The notes under the pieces: generated by a model
The model's database searches: none
The model's input: the letters and a program-made list of their open reading frames with translations, nothing else
What the model was told of the DNA's origin: nothing
Source: Brevibacillus migulae
Lineage (GTDB): Bacteria > Bacillota > Bacilli > Brevibacillales > Brevibacillaceae
Reading direction: 5' to 3'
Assembly (NCBI RefSeq): GCF_004521915.1
Contig: NZ_SDKD01000002.1
Coordinates: forward strand, 862-64,861
Length of the DNA: 64,000 nucleotides
Shown: positions 25,902 through 35,320 of the stretch, in pieces
How positions within the stretch are numbered: the stretch's first letter is position 1
Layout of the letters: each line of letters begins with the position of its first letter
Program-made: the position numbers and the translations under genes

Positions 25902-26804
25902 TTATTCTAAGGCTAGGGTGGGAGCAGCTTCTGCCGCCATCAGCTGCTGCAGCTGGGAAGCTTGGTGCTGCGGCAATTCCTGAGGCTGAAGCGTATGCAG
26001 GGTGATCTCCGGGCGCGAGCGCAGTCGGATGTTTACGCCTGTCTGTCCAAGACCTTCACTGATATAGAAAGGACGGCCATCCTGGAAATGGAGTCCTTTG
26101 ATAATATTCATCCGTGCCAGTTTGCCCATTTTCACCAGATGATACGGTTTTGGCCAGTGAATCTGGCCGCCGTGGAAGTGACCGCAAAGCAAATAGTCAT
26201 AATCATATTTTTTCATGGTCAACACGAGGTTCGGGTCATGTGTCAAGATCAAACGCAGACCGTCATCCGAAACGGTGCGGTAGCTTTTTTCCACGTCGCT
26301 GTGACGTGTCCCGTAGTCATCAATCCCAATAATATGAAGCTTCTGACCATGGTGATCGACGGTAACCGTTTGATTGCACAACACTTGACAGCCGATTCGT
26401 TCCAATTCCGATTTCAGCAGGGCCAATTTGTTCGCGCCGAGCAGATAATCATGATTGCCGAACACAACATACGTACCCAGCTTCGGATTGATTTGCATCA
26501 AGCGTTCTACATAGCGAACAGCATGCGGTATATTTTTCACACGATCAAGCAGATCTCCTGTGATCGCAATCAGATCGATCGGTTGCTCTTTCATTTCTTT
26601 TACAATGTCATCGGGTTTTACTGAAAGGTTCTCCATATGCAGATCTGACAGGTGCAGGATGTGAAGGGGCTGTACGTCGTCCACGTTAACTCGCTCAGAG
26701 GATTTCAGCTTCAAAGGAACATGATTGATTTGTACATCGAAAGTATTCCGATATGCACGGAACAAAAAAACAGCGGCGAGTATCAACAGAATCGTCCAGA
26801 TCAT
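25902..26804 (-). CDS. Membrane-anchored metallophosphoesterase (YkuE/YaeI-like)
   Basis: This protein of about 300 residues has one N-terminal membrane helix and a calcineurin-like domain with all metal-ligand motifs: 'LSDLHMEN' (near 55), 'ITGDLLDR', 'VFGNHDY' and 'LLCGHFHGGQ'. It is likely to cleave a phosphodiester or lipid substrate at the membrane; relatives include lipid-A/UDP-sugar hydrolases and YkuE. I chose ATG at 26804, which has GAGGTGAT upstream, over GTG four codons earlier. It is divergent from acsA. Confidence 0.85.
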   Translation of the reverse strand: MIWTILLILAAVFLFRAYRNTFDVQINHVPLKLKSSERVNVDDVQPLHILHLSDLHMENLSVKPDDIVKEMKEQPIDLIAITGDLLDRVKNIPHAVRYVERLMQINPKLGTYVVFGNHDYLLGANKLALLKSELERIGCQVLCNQTVTVDHHGQKLHIIGIDDYGTRHSDVEKSYRTVSDDGLRLILTHDPNLVLTMKKYDYDYLLCGHFHGGQIHWPKPYHLVKMGKLARMNIIKGLHFQDGRPFYISEGLGQTGVNIRLRSRPEITLHTLQPQELPQHQASQLQQLMAAEAAPTLALE

Positions 26805-26840
26805 CTTTTCTATCACCTCGTCAATTCAATGATAGAGTTC

Positions 26841-26925
26841 ATTATACTAGATTCATTCGACGAAATCGTAAGTAGTTATTGGGAGGAAGGCTTAATTTGT
26901 CAAAAATTGAAAAAGTCATTTATAA
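26841..26925. promoter_or_regulatory. Divergent promoters for the phosphoesterase and acsA
   Basis: On the minus strand TATAAT (complement of 26841-26846) is a good -10 for the phosphoesterase. On the plus strand TTGTCA (26897-26902) and TTATAA (26920-26925) are 17 bases apart and could serve acsA. Confidence 0.4.
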
Positions 26926-27004
26926 AGAAAAGGAATTCGGCCGTAAATGAAGAAATATTATGAAAGTTAGAGAAGAAAAACGTGATGGCGAGGAGTGTGA
27001 ACGT

Positions 27005-28720
27005 ATGAAAGTGGAACTGGTCCCTGCAGTGGAAGGAAATCATAACCTCCAGAACTATGAAGAGGCATACAAAAGCTTCAACTGGGAGGATGTCGAAAAA
27101 GAATTCAGCTGGTATGAGACAGGTAAAGTCAATATGGCTTATGAGGCGATCGATCGTCACTTGCTGACCGATCGAAAAGATAAGGTGGCTTTGCTGTACA
27201 GCGATCCCAATCGGGAGGAATCGTATACCTTCGCCCAGTTGAGTGAGCTGTCCAACAAGTTTGGTAACGTGCTGCGGCAACGTGGGATTCAAAAAGGTGA
27301 TCGTGTTTTTGTCTTCATGCCTCGTACGCCGGAGCTTTATGTAAGCGTTTTAGGAGCATTAAAAATCGGTGCCATCGTAGGGCCGTTGTTTGAAGCTTTC
27401 ATGGAAGCGGCGGTACGCGATCGCTTGCAGGACAGTGAAGCCGTAGCGATTGTGACGACACCAAGCCTGCTTCCCCGTGTACCGGTTGCCGAGCTTCCAG
27501 CGCTCAAGCATGTGATTGTCGTGGGAGACAAGGCAGATTGGGCCGAAAATGAAGTCAACTTCCATCAAGAAATGGAGCAGGCTTCCGCCGACCTCGACAT
27601 CGAATGGGTAGACAGGGAAGATGGCATGCTTTTGCATTACACCTCAGGGTCTACCGGAAAGCCAAAAGGTGTCCTGCATGTGCACAATGCCATGATTCAG
27701 CATTTGCAGACAGGGAAATGGGTCCTCGATTTCAAAGAGGATGATATATATTGGTGCAATGCCGACCCAGGCTGGGTGACAGGGACATCGTACGGAATTT
27801 TTTCTCCGTGGCTAAACGGAGTGACAAATGTCGTGCGCGGTGGCCGATTCAGCCCGGACGACTGGTACACCACCATTGCGAAAAACAAAGTAACCGTCTG
27901 GTACAGCTCGCCAACCGCACTGCGCATGCTGATGGGCGCAGGCGATGAAAGCGTGAAGAAGTATGATCTCTCCTCGCTGCGCCACCTGCTGAGCGTAGGT
28001 GAACCGCTGAATCCGGAAGTCGTGCATTGGGGTCTCAAGGTATACGGGCAGCGCATTCATGACACATGGTGGATGACAGAAACAGGCGGACACATGATCT
28101 GTAACTACAAATCCATGGACATCAAACCGGGTTCGATGGGCAAACCGTTCCCCGGCATCTACGCTGCCATCATCGATGACCAAGGGAACGAATTGCCGCC
28201 GAACCGCATGGGGAATCTGGCTGTTCGTACAGGCTGGCCGTCCATGATGCGTAAAATCTGGAATAACCCGGCGAAGTATCAGGAGTACTTCAGCATCCCG
28301 GGTTGGTATGTTTCCGGAGATTCCGCTTACATGGATGAAGACGGCTACTTCTGGTTCCAAGGTCGCATTGATGATGTCATCAATACGTCTGGCGAGCGGG
28401 TAGGACCATTCGAGGTTGAAAGCAAACTGGTCGAGCATCCTGCAGTAGCGGAAGCTGGCGTGATCGGGAAGCCTGACCCTGTACGCGGTGAGATCATCAA
28501 AGCCTTCATCGCGCTTCGCAGCGGATATGAACCAAGCGAGCAGTTGATGGAGGACATTCGGAAATTTGTGAAGGAAGGCCTGGCTGCACATGCCGCTCCT
28601 CGCGAAATCGAATTCCGTGACAAGCTGCCGAAAACACGCTCCGGGAAAATCATGCGCCGTGTGTTGAAAGCATGGGAGCTTGGATTGCCAACCGGAGACC
28701 TCTCTACGCTGGAAGATTAA
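27005..28720 (+). CDS. acsA: Acetyl-CoA synthetase
   Basis: This 571-residue AMP-forming enzyme makes acetyl-CoA from acetate, ATP and CoA. It contains the adenylation motif 'YTSGSTGKPKG', 'WWMTETGG', the hinge 'YFWFQGRIDD' and the C-terminal 'KTRSGKIMRR', whose lysine is the acetylation control site in this family. ATG at 27005 with GAGGAG upstream gives the length of B. subtilis AcsA; the frame is open 45 bases further. A catabolite-response-like word, TGTAAGCGTTTTAG, lies in the coding region at 27340-27353 and may be chance. No acuABC genes adjoin. Confidence 0.93.
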   Translation: MKVELVPAVEGNHNLQNYEEAYKSFNWEDVEKEFSWYETGKVNMAYEAIDRHLLTDRKDKVALLYSDPNREESYTFAQLSELSNKFGNVLRQRGIQKGDRVFVFMPRTPELYVSVLGALKIGAIVGPLFEAFMEAAVRDRLQDSEAVAIVTTPSLLPRVPVAELPALKHVIVVGDKADWAENEVNFHQEMEQASADLDIEWVDREDGMLLHYTSGSTGKPKGVLHVHNAMIQHLQTGKWVLDFKEDDIYWCNADPGWVTGTSYGIFSPWLNGVTNVVRGGRFSPDDWYTTIAKNKVTVWYSSPTALRMLMGAGDESVKKYDLSSLRHLLSVGEPLNPEVVHWGLKVYGQRIHDTWWMTETGGHMICNYKSMDIKPGSMGKPFPGIYAAIIDDQGNELPPNRMGNLAVRTGWPSMMRKIWNNPAKYQEYFSIPGWYVSGDSAYMDEDGYFWFQGRIDDVINTSGERVGPFEVESKLVEHPAVAEAGVIGKPDPVRGEIIKAFIALRSGYEPSEQLMEDIRKFVKEGLAAHAAPREIEFRDKLPKTRSGKIMRRVLKAWELGLPTGDLSTLED

Positions 28721-28741
28721 CCGAATTGTCATAAACGTCGG

Positions 28742-28783
28742 AAAAAGTGGCATAGCCTAAAGAAAAGGCTTGCCGCTTTTTTT
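28742..28783 (+). terminator. Terminator of acsA
   Basis: A long interrupted stem (AAAAAG-GGCA-AGCCT against AGGCT-TGCC-CTTTTTTT) starts 22 bases after the acsA stop and ends in T. Confidence 0.8.
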
Positions 28784-28846
28784 GCGTTTTTCCATAATAA
28801 GGGTGGACGAGCTGACTTGTTACAGAGAGGAATGGAGAGGGGAACG

Positions 28847-29731
28847 ATGCTTGACCGTTTGCTCGAAGTGAAAACGTTTTTTCTGAGTTTGCTTTTGGAA
28901 ACCATTCCGTTCGTATTAATGGGGGTATTTTTCTCCGCGCTGCTCCAGACCTTCGTCACTCCTGAGCAGGTCAAACGCTGGACTCCCAAATCGGCTCTGA
29001 TCGCCATCCCATTTGCCGGGGTTCTTGGCTGTCTGTTTCCGGTATGTGAATGCGGGATTGTTCCCGTTGTCCGCAGACTGCTTCAAAAAGGGATGCCCGT
29101 GCCAGTGGGTATCGTCTTTTTGCTAGCGGGACCGGTTGTCAATCCGGTCGTGCTCGCTTCCACCTATGTGGCTTTTCCGCGATTGCCGGAGATGGCGGTC
29201 AATAGGGCCGTGCTCGCCTTTTTGGTCGCTGTAACGGTGGGGATCATCTTATGGCTGACGATGCGCAAGTCACCGTTGAAGCACGGAGTGGATCGTGAGC
29301 TGCGCCATGAAGAAGAGCATGCGCGTCAGAATCAGGGGAAGCTATCGGCTACCTTTTCTCATGCGGTGGATGAATTTTTTGATATGGGCAAATATTTGCT
29401 GTTCGGTGCGTTGATCAGCTCGCTGATTCAAGTGTTTGTGGCAAGAGAGGCATTGCTCGAGATTGGACAGTCCCCATTAGCGTCCCACTTGGCCATGATG
29501 GGGATGGCGTATGTGTTTTCCTTGTGCTCCGAAGCGGACGCGTTTATTGCCGCTTCGTTTGCCGGTACGTTTACGGCAAGTTCGCTGCTTGCTTTTCTCG
29601 TGTATGGGCCCATGGTGGATCTGAAGAGCACCCTCATGCTGATGAGCACCTTTCGCTTTGCTTTTGTTTGCAGGCTGATCGCGCTCGTGACGGTTTTTGT
29701 GCTCGTCTATACCATTTTCCTGCCCTTGTAA
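28847..29731 (+). CDS. ycgR: YcgR-like permease (UPF0718/DUF318)
   Basis: This protein of about 294 residues has roughly eight hydrophobic segments and the family's cysteine motif 'FPVCECGIVPVVRRLLQKG' near residue 60, plus a second half starting 'HAVDEFFDMGKYLLFGALIS'. DUF318 proteins are thought to export metal ions or small thiol-linked compounds; B. subtilis YcgR has the same length. ATG at 28847 with GGAGAGGGG upstream fits this length. The ycgQ gene follows after 14 bases, so the two work as a pair. Confidence 0.85.
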   Translation: MLDRLLEVKTFFLSLLLETIPFVLMGVFFSALLQTFVTPEQVKRWTPKSALIAIPFAGVLGCLFPVCECGIVPVVRRLLQKGMPVPVGIVFLLAGPVVNPVVLASTYVAFPRLPEMAVNRAVLAFLVAVTVGIILWLTMRKSPLKHGVDRELRHEEEHARQNQGKLSATFSHAVDEFFDMGKYLLFGALISSLIQVFVAREALLEIGQSPLASHLAMMGMAYVFSLCSEADAFIAASFAGTFTASSLLAFLVYGPMVDLKSTLMLMSTFRFAFVCRLIALVTVFVLVYTIFLPL

Positions 29732-29745
29732 AAGGAGGATGAACG

Positions 29746-30726
29746 ATGAATGCTGCAAGCTTGAAACGACATTACTTTATCCGCAGCTATGTGCTGCTGG
29801 GCTTCTGCTTTCTTTTGGCTGATCTGGCCGCGACAGGAAAGCTGGGCTATTATTTGGCACCGCGCATGCATGCTTTGGCCTATGTCACATTGGCCATTTT
29901 GATCATTTTGACCGGTGCAAGCTTTCGCCAAGCGATCATGGGACCGACGCAGTACGTTTGTGATTGTGCGGATTCACATGGAGTGCCGCATGGATTCTGG
30001 AAGTCAGCAGTGATCTACTCCTTGTTTGTGCTGCCGCTGGCGATGAGCTTTTTTCTGCCAGATAAAATACTCGGCAGCGCTGTAGCGGAAAAAAGGGGCC
30101 TGACCCTGGCAGCGGGAGAGGTGAAAAGAGAGATTGCGCTGACGCAAGCAAATGCCAATGGCAGCAGCTCATCAGGAGGTCAAGGTCAAACAGAAGGACT
30201 TCCACCAACACCACCTGCTGTACAGTCAAAAGCCAGTTCAGCAGAGCTAGCGGGGAAAAAACCGAAGACGGAGGAAGACATCCGCCAGATGTTTGCCGAG
30301 CAGCAATTCGGCGATTTTTATACATCGCTCGCTGTCGGCTTTTACAAGCAGCCCGTCATTCAACTGGATGACAAGGTTTTCCTCGATGGCCTAACCACGT
30401 TGGAGTTGTATCCCAAGCAGTTTTCCGGAAAAAAACTGACCACCATGGGTTTTGTTTATCGGGAACAGGGAATGGCACAAAATCAGTTTGTCACTGCACG
30501 TTTTTCCGTCTCTTGCTGCACTGCCGATGCCGCCGTGTACGGGCTTTTGGTAGAAAGTGAGCAAGGAAGCAAGCTTGCCAAAGACAGCTGGGTGCAAGTG
30601 ACGGGAACCTTGGAGAGCAGGACCGTCGATGACTATGACACGCTCGTGTTAAAGGCGGAGCAGGTCAAGCCGGTAAAAGCACCGAAGGATCCATACGTCT
30701 ATTATTCCTTCGATACCCCGCAATAA
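29746..30726 (+). CDS. ycgQ: YcgQ-like TIGR03943 membrane protein
   Basis: This 326-residue protein is the usual partner of YcgR. Three hydrophobic segments occupy the first 110 residues, with 'CDCADSHG' between the second and third. A Ser/Gly/Gln linker (about 140-175) follows, and a soluble C-terminal domain contains 'SVSCCTADAAVYGLLVE'. The Cys pairs on both proteins suggest a metal route. AAAGGAGG precedes the ATG. In B. subtilis the pair is regulated by zinc-type control in some strains; no Zur box was recognised here. Confidence 0.85.
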   Translation: MNAASLKRHYFIRSYVLLGFCFLLADLAATGKLGYYLAPRMHALAYVTLAILIILTGASFRQAIMGPTQYVCDCADSHGVPHGFWKSAVIYSLFVLPLAMSFFLPDKILGSAVAEKRGLTLAAGEVKREIALTQANANGSSSSGGQGQTEGLPPTPPAVQSKASSAELAGKKPKTEEDIRQMFAEQQFGDFYTSLAVGFYKQPVIQLDDKVFLDGLTTLELYPKQFSGKKLTTMGFVYREQGMAQNQFVTARFSVSCCTADAAVYGLLVESEQGSKLAKDSWVQVTGTLESRTVDDYDTLVLKAEQVKPVKAPKDPYVYYSFDTPQ

Positions 30727-30734
30727 AAAGAAGC

Positions 30735-30777
30735 ACCCCCGTACAGAAAGGCCATTGCGTGAAGCCTGTACGGGGGT
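30735..30777. terminator. Hairpin between ycgQ and the convergent kinase
   Basis: ACCCCCGTACAG and CTGTACGGGGGT form a perfect 12-bp stem. It lacks a long T-run and touches the kinase stop codon, so it may work for both converging transcripts. Confidence 0.7.
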
Positions 30778-32948
30778 TATTGATGTGCGGATATAGTCGG
30801 CAATGATGGCAAGGGCAATAAGGCAGAAATACGAGTACCGGAGCCTTCGAGGCGTTCAATGGAGCATTGTCCCCCCAATTCCGCCGCTCTTTCTCTGATC
30901 GACACCAGCCCGATGCCTCCATTTTCTGAAGAGACAGGCACCGTCTGGATTCCTTTTCCGTTATCAGTGACGGTAATGCTGAGCATGGCAGGAGTAAGCA
31001 GTTCCAAATGGACGAGACAATGGGTAGCATTTGCATGCCTGACTACATTGACCAATGATTCCGTAATGATGCGAAAAGCGGCCACTTCCACCGCTGCGGG
31101 CAATGGCGGCAGCTGGTCAGGAGCCACCAGCTCTATACGGGGCAGCCTCTCCTCTGAAGAAGCCAACATCACCTTTGTAAGTTCGCGGATGCGCTCCCTC
31201 ACTGCACCCACGAGCCCGAATTCATCCAAAGTAGGAGGCCGCAAATCATGGACGAGGGTGCGTATTTCATCGACCGTAGAGCGGATGACCTGGCGAAAAT
31301 CTGCGAGAATGCCTACGGCCAGATCCGGGTCCTGGCGTACATACTTTTCCGCGGCGGCCGCGTTCAGGGCAAGTGCCGCCAGCCGTGGGGCAAGATCATC
31401 ATGAAGATTATGACGGATCTGCCGGCGTTCTTCCTCCCGGGCGAGTACCATTTTTTCGCGTGATTCTTGCAAATCATCCGCCAGCAGCCGCATCCCGAAG
31501 GTCATATGGACATTTTGTACGATTGGACCGGCTTGTTGCAGGAGAATGGACAATAATTTGACATCCTCTGCCGTAAATGGTTCTCCCGGTGAACGTGGAC
31601 TGACATACAAAGTCCCAAGCGTCTCGCCTTGATGAATGATGGGAAAGGACACGGTGTCCTCAGGCTGCTGCCCTGACATGGTTGCCAGCTTGTCATGCCC
31701 GTTAATGTCGATGGAGATGCTGGCATAAGGAAGGCGCAAAGCATCTCGGATGGATTGGACCACTACATACAGCATGTCGTCCGGCTCAATCGGTTTGATC
31801 AATTGATCCCCCAGCTCGGATAAGACAGCGTACGGGTCATCGTGCCTCCCTTTCAGCATCCGATTGACATGACGCTGCAACCATTCCTTTAATGGGGAAA
31901 ACATGACAGCCACCAGGGCGGTTGCTACGAGTGACACCAAAAAATGATCTTCGGAATGAAACAACCGGCCAAGATACAGAACTGTCAACGTATAAACGGC
32001 GATAACAGCACCAGAAAGCGCCACGTAGACCAGCGTACGATTGACGATCGGATCGATATCCCAAAGACGATGCCGCAGGATAGCCATGCTCAAGGTCAGC
32101 GGGATCATGATCATAAATAGATGCAGGACCGCATTGATTGCTATGAACCACAGCGGACCGTGTGAGAAGGGAGGCACATAGACGGAACTGATTCCGATTA
32201 AACCTGTCAGGGCAATCGTCATTCCAAAGACCACCCATTTTGTCTGCTGTTTTTCTTCCGGAGTTGAAATGTGTCGATAGCGATAAATCTGTGTAACCAT
32301 CAAAAGCGTGGTCGGAATCAACAGCAACAGAATTTGCAGGGCAAACGGCCACTCATGGTAATCGACACCTGTAGGAACAACATGGAAAGCGACATAAAGC
32401 AGGCAAAGCAGATAAACAAGAATAACCGGCTTTCGACGGATAAAACGGCCATCAGGAAAAAGGAAGAAGAACAGAAAAAAAGTGCTCAAACCAACGGCGT
32501 TTTCAATCTCCAGCCACGCTTCCAGCAAAAGATTCCCTTCTGCGGCGGCTATGGGGAGTGTAGGAAAGTTTGTCCCGAACGAAACGAGCATGATTGCCGC
32601 CAAAAGTCCCAATGGTTCCCGAAAGCACTTGATCAAAATGATCAGCGCCGCTGCATAATAGGCCAAAATCAGCGTGCAGTCGATAATCACAAACGACGTT
32701 GCGTAGGATTGGGGCGTGAGGTTATGCAAGGCCAGCTCGGTAACCGAATAAGGAGGAGAAGGTCCGATTAAACAGGGCTCCCGCAAGCATTTGTCCGAAA
32801 TGGCATCAAAATAAACGGGAATACAGCCAAAAACAATAGCTGCTGTCAAAACGAAAAACAGGACAACCATTCCTTGAAAAAAAGGAAGATTACGAATCAT
32901 AAATGAGGCAATCGGGGAAGATGAACGTCCCGATTCCGAAATTGACAT
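30777..32948 (-). CDS. Orphan ComP-like membrane histidine kinase
   Basis: This sensor kinase of about 723 residues has about eight hydrophobic segments in its first 400 residues, a GAF-like region, a HisKA_3 domain with phospho-acceptor His in 'RRQIRHNLHDDLAPRLAAL' and an HATPase with 'NVVRHANATHCLVHLEL' and 'GGIGLVSIRERAAELGG'. This matches the architecture of ComP/DesK-type kinases, whose partners are NarL-family regulators. No regulator is adjacent; the nearest is at 37281 with its own kinase. The start could be ATG 32948 or 32969; neither has a strong ribosome site. Confidence 0.8.
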   Translation of the reverse strand: MSISESGRSSSPIASFMIRNLPFFQGMVVLFFVLTAAIVFGCIPVYFDAISDKCLREPCLIGPSPPYSVTELALHNLTPQSYATSFVIIDCTLILAYYAAALIILIKCFREPLGLLAAIMLVSFGTNFPTLPIAAAEGNLLLEAWLEIENAVGLSTFFLFFFLFPDGRFIRRKPVILVYLLCLLYVAFHVVPTGVDYHEWPFALQILLLLIPTTLLMVTQIYRYRHISTPEEKQQTKWVVFGMTIALTGLIGISSVYVPPFSHGPLWFIAINAVLHLFMIMIPLTLSMAILRHRLWDIDPIVNRTLVYVALSGAVIAVYTLTVLYLGRLFHSEDHFLVSLVATALVAVMFSPLKEWLQRHVNRMLKGRHDDPYAVLSELGDQLIKPIEPDDMLYVVVQSIRDALRLPYASISIDINGHDKLATMSGQQPEDTVSFPIIHQGETLGTLYVSPRSPGEPFTAEDVKLLSILLQQAGPIVQNVHMTFGMRLLADDLQESREKMVLAREEERRQIRHNLHDDLAPRLAALALNAAAAEKYVRQDPDLAVGILADFRQVIRSTVDEIRTLVHDLRPPTLDEFGLVGAVRERIRELTKVMLASSEERLPRIELVAPDQLPPLPAAVEVAAFRIITESLVNVVRHANATHCLVHLELLTPAMLSITVTDNGKGIQTVPVSSENGGIGLVSIRERAAELGGQCSIERLEGSGTRISALLPLPSLPTISAHQ

Positions 32949-33047
32949 ACGAGTAACCGCCTCTCTCATAGCGTGAGGATTGCGTAACCCATTATAAATG
33001 AACAAAGGAAAATTTTGAATATTCGCGGCTGGAATTTGCGACAAAAC

Positions 33048-33093
33048 AAAAAGGCGGCAGCAAGGACGCAATCATCGCGTCCGGAGCTGCCGC
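33048..33093 (-). terminator. Terminator of the mnt operon
   Basis: On the minus strand a GCGGCAGC...GCTGCCGC stem with an inner GGACGC/GCGTCC pair is followed by TTTTTG. It lies 15 bases past the mntD stop. Confidence 0.85.
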
Positions 33094-33107
33094 TTCTTTC
33101 ATGCCAT

Positions 33108-33983
33108 TTATTCATAACGGAACCTGCGCCGCGCCAAAGCCTTCGCAACCAGCCCATAACGCGGGGAAAAAACAAAGCTTAGCAGGAAAAGAAGACCGGC
33201 AACGGCTGTCATGGCCCCGGCAATGGAGCTGTCAAGCCAGGTCGCTAACAAATACCCGCCACCGGCACTGAGGATACCGGCGCCCATGCTGAGAAACAGC
33301 ATTACGGGTAAACGATCCGTCAGAAGGTAGGCAGTCGCAGCGGGTACCACCAGCATGGCCACCACCAGGATCGCCCCCACGCTTTCAAAAGAGGCAACGG
33401 TTGCCAAGGATACCAGCCCCATCAGCAGATAATGAAAGAACAGGACGGGAATGCCGACTGCTGCTGCCATCGCCGGATCAAAGCTGCAGAGCTTGATCTC
33501 CTTGTAGAACAGGCCAACGGTCAGGAGACTGAGAAGAAATACGCCGCCGATCAACCAGACCGCTCGCGGACCCATATCCATCGTTCCCCATTGCCAGGTA
33601 TCCCACGGCACATAGGCGATCTCTCCATATAAGACACAGTCGAGATCCAGATCGACTTGCTGCGTGTATAACGATACCAGCACAACCCCGATAGAGAAGA
33701 GAGCGGTGAAAGTAACGCCGATGGCCGCATCCGTTTTGACGCCGCTCTGGTGCAGGCTTTGTATCAAAAAGACAGTCAGCAGCCCGGCGACCATAGCTCC
33801 GATCAGCATCGGCAGCGTGTCCCTGCTTCCGCTCACCAAAAAGGCAAGCACAATCCCCGGCAGCACGGCATGGCTGATGGCATCTCCGAGCATAGCCATC
33901 CGCCGCAATATGAGAAAGCAACCAAGGAAGCCGCAGGAAGCAGCCACCAGGGCGCCAGTCAGGATAATCCAGAGGGTGTTCAT
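33108..33983 (-). CDS. mntD: Manganese ABC transporter permease MntD
   Basis: This 291-residue ABC-3 family permease has about eight hydrophobic segments, with 'FLGCFLILRRMAMLGDAISHAVLPG' region typical of the family's first cytoplasmic loop and 'GAILVVAMLVVPAATAYLLTD' near the C-terminal half. It pairs with MntC in the membrane. Its start overlaps the mntC stop by four bases and AAAGGAG precedes it. It is the last gene of the operon. Confidence 0.9.
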   Translation of the reverse strand: MNTLWIILTGALVAASCGFLGCFLILRRMAMLGDAISHAVLPGIVLAFLVSGSRDTLPMLIGAMVAGLLTVFLIQSLHQSGVKTDAAIGVTFTALFSIGVVLVSLYTQQVDLDLDCVLYGEIAYVPWDTWQWGTMDMGPRAVWLIGGVFLLSLLTVGLFYKEIKLCSFDPAMAAAVGIPVLFFHYLLMGLVSLATVASFESVGAILVVAMLVVPAATAYLLTDRLPVMLFLSMGAGILSAGGGYLLATWLDSSIAGAMTAVAGLLFLLSFVFSPRYGLVAKALARRRFRYE

Positions 33984-35320
33984 ACGGATACTCCTTTCCG
34001 TTTCTGATCGATTCGCGTGATAACGGGATGAGGGATGGCAGATAGCTTGGGAGTCAGACCGTAGGAATCCAAGTCACGCAAAATCGGGGCCAATTGCTCG
34101 GGTACAAGCTGCCCCACAAAATCCCCCTTGTTAGGATCAATTGACAGTGCTTGATATTGCTGTTCATTCATCCAATACAGATCCCAGAGGCGCTGATTCA
34201 GGATGAGCTGATGAGCGTGTTGCAGACCAGCGGCGGTGAAGATCCACCCGGGCTGTTCGCCGCCGGATTTGCGATAGTCGACCATGCCTTTGCGCTGCAA
34301 GGCAAGGAGCGCGCGCCGCAGTGTCCGGAGGGGCTTCCCGCTTTTCTCCATCAGGCTTTCCGGCGAGCAGCCCTTCAAGAAATGCGCAGGAGAGAGTTCA
34401 AACCATTCATATAAGGCGCATAGCACATCTTCCTCCAGGATGGTTTTTCGCAAGCGCAGAAAACGAAGCAGGCGAAAGAGCAGCCCTCGCCGTGGTGAAA
34501 ACAGCAAGGAAAAGAGGAAGAAGCAAGTGGCTGCCAAGACAATCATGGGTCCTGTCGGCAGATTTTCGACTTGTGTGCTGAATAACGTACCGAGCATGCC
34601 GCTGAGGGCTCCAAACAGCCCTGCGAGGATAACCATCGAGGAAAGCCGGTCGGTCCAGTAGCGGGCGGTCACTGCCGGCGCGATCAGCATGGCGGCCATC
34701 AATACGACCCCGACAGCTTGCAAACCGATGACCACCGCTGTCAGCAGCATCAGCATGAGCAGACTATCGAGCAAGCCCATCGGAAAGCCCAAGCCACGTC
34801 CGTAGCCCGGATCAAAGGTGAGCAGCGTAAACTCCTTGAACAGCAAGGTCGTGATCGACAGCAAAACGATCGAAACGATAATCATTTGGGTCACATCGCC
34901 CGAGACGAGTGAAGCAGCCTGCCCAAAGAGGAATTTATCCAGCCCGCTCTGATTGCCAGTGGGACTGTGTTGAATAAAGGTAAGCAGAACGATGCCGATT
35001 CCAAAAAAGACGGAAAGCGTGATGGCAAGCGCGGTGTCTTCCTTAATCCGCGTGTGACGGGTGATCGCCGTAATGCAGGTGGTGGCCACGAGTCCAGCGA
35101 TCGCGGCCCCGATGAGAAACAGCCCTACCGATTTGGAGCCAGTCAGCAGATAGACCAGGCAGACCCCGGGCAGTGCGGCATGAGCAAGCGCATCCCCCAT
35201 CAGGGAGCGACCTCGCAGAAACGCAAAGCTTCCCAGAACCCCTCCGGATAGCCCCAGCAGCATGCAGCCAAACAGCACCCATTGCGTATTGGGATCTTGC
35301 AAGGACATCCACACATTCAT
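33980..35320 (-). CDS. mntC: Manganese ABC transporter permease MntC with C-terminal winged-helix domain
   Basis: This 446-residue protein is longer than the 290-residue norm. Residues 1-285 form the ABC-3 permease ('[18 protein letters not shown]'); residues 300-440 form a soluble domain with a winged-helix part ('[20 protein letters not shown]') and a DtxR-like segment ('[14 protein letters not shown]'). B. subtilis MntC has the same extension, whose role is unproven. The stop overlaps mntD and the start overlaps mntB by four bases each. Confidence 0.88.
   Translation of the reverse strand: MNVWMSLQDPNTQWVLFGCMLLGLSGGVLGSFAFLRGRSLMGDALAHAALPGVCLVYLLTGSKSVGLFLIGAAIAGLVATTCITAITRHTRIKEDTALAITLSVFFGIGIVLLTFIQHSPTGNQSGLDKFLFGQAASLVSGDVTQMIIVSIVLLSITTLLFKEFTLLTFDPGYGRGLGFPMGLLDSLLMLMLLTAVVIGLQAVGVVLMAAMLIAPAVTARYWTDRLSSMVILAGLFGALSGMLGTLFSTQVENLPTGPMIVLAATCFFLFSLLFSPRRGLLFRLLRFLRLRKTILEEDVLCALYEWFELSPAHFLKGCSPESLMEKSGKPLRTLRRALLALQRKGMVDYRKSGGEQPGWIFTAAGLQHAHQLILNQRLWDLYWMNEQQYQALSIDPNKGDFVGQLVPEQLAPILRDLDSYGLTPKLSAIPHPVITRIDQKRKGVSV

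Noticed and set aside
32271..32771. 166-residue rightward frame
   Set aside because: It is the antisense of the kinase's membrane domain and shows only charged low-complexity sequence.
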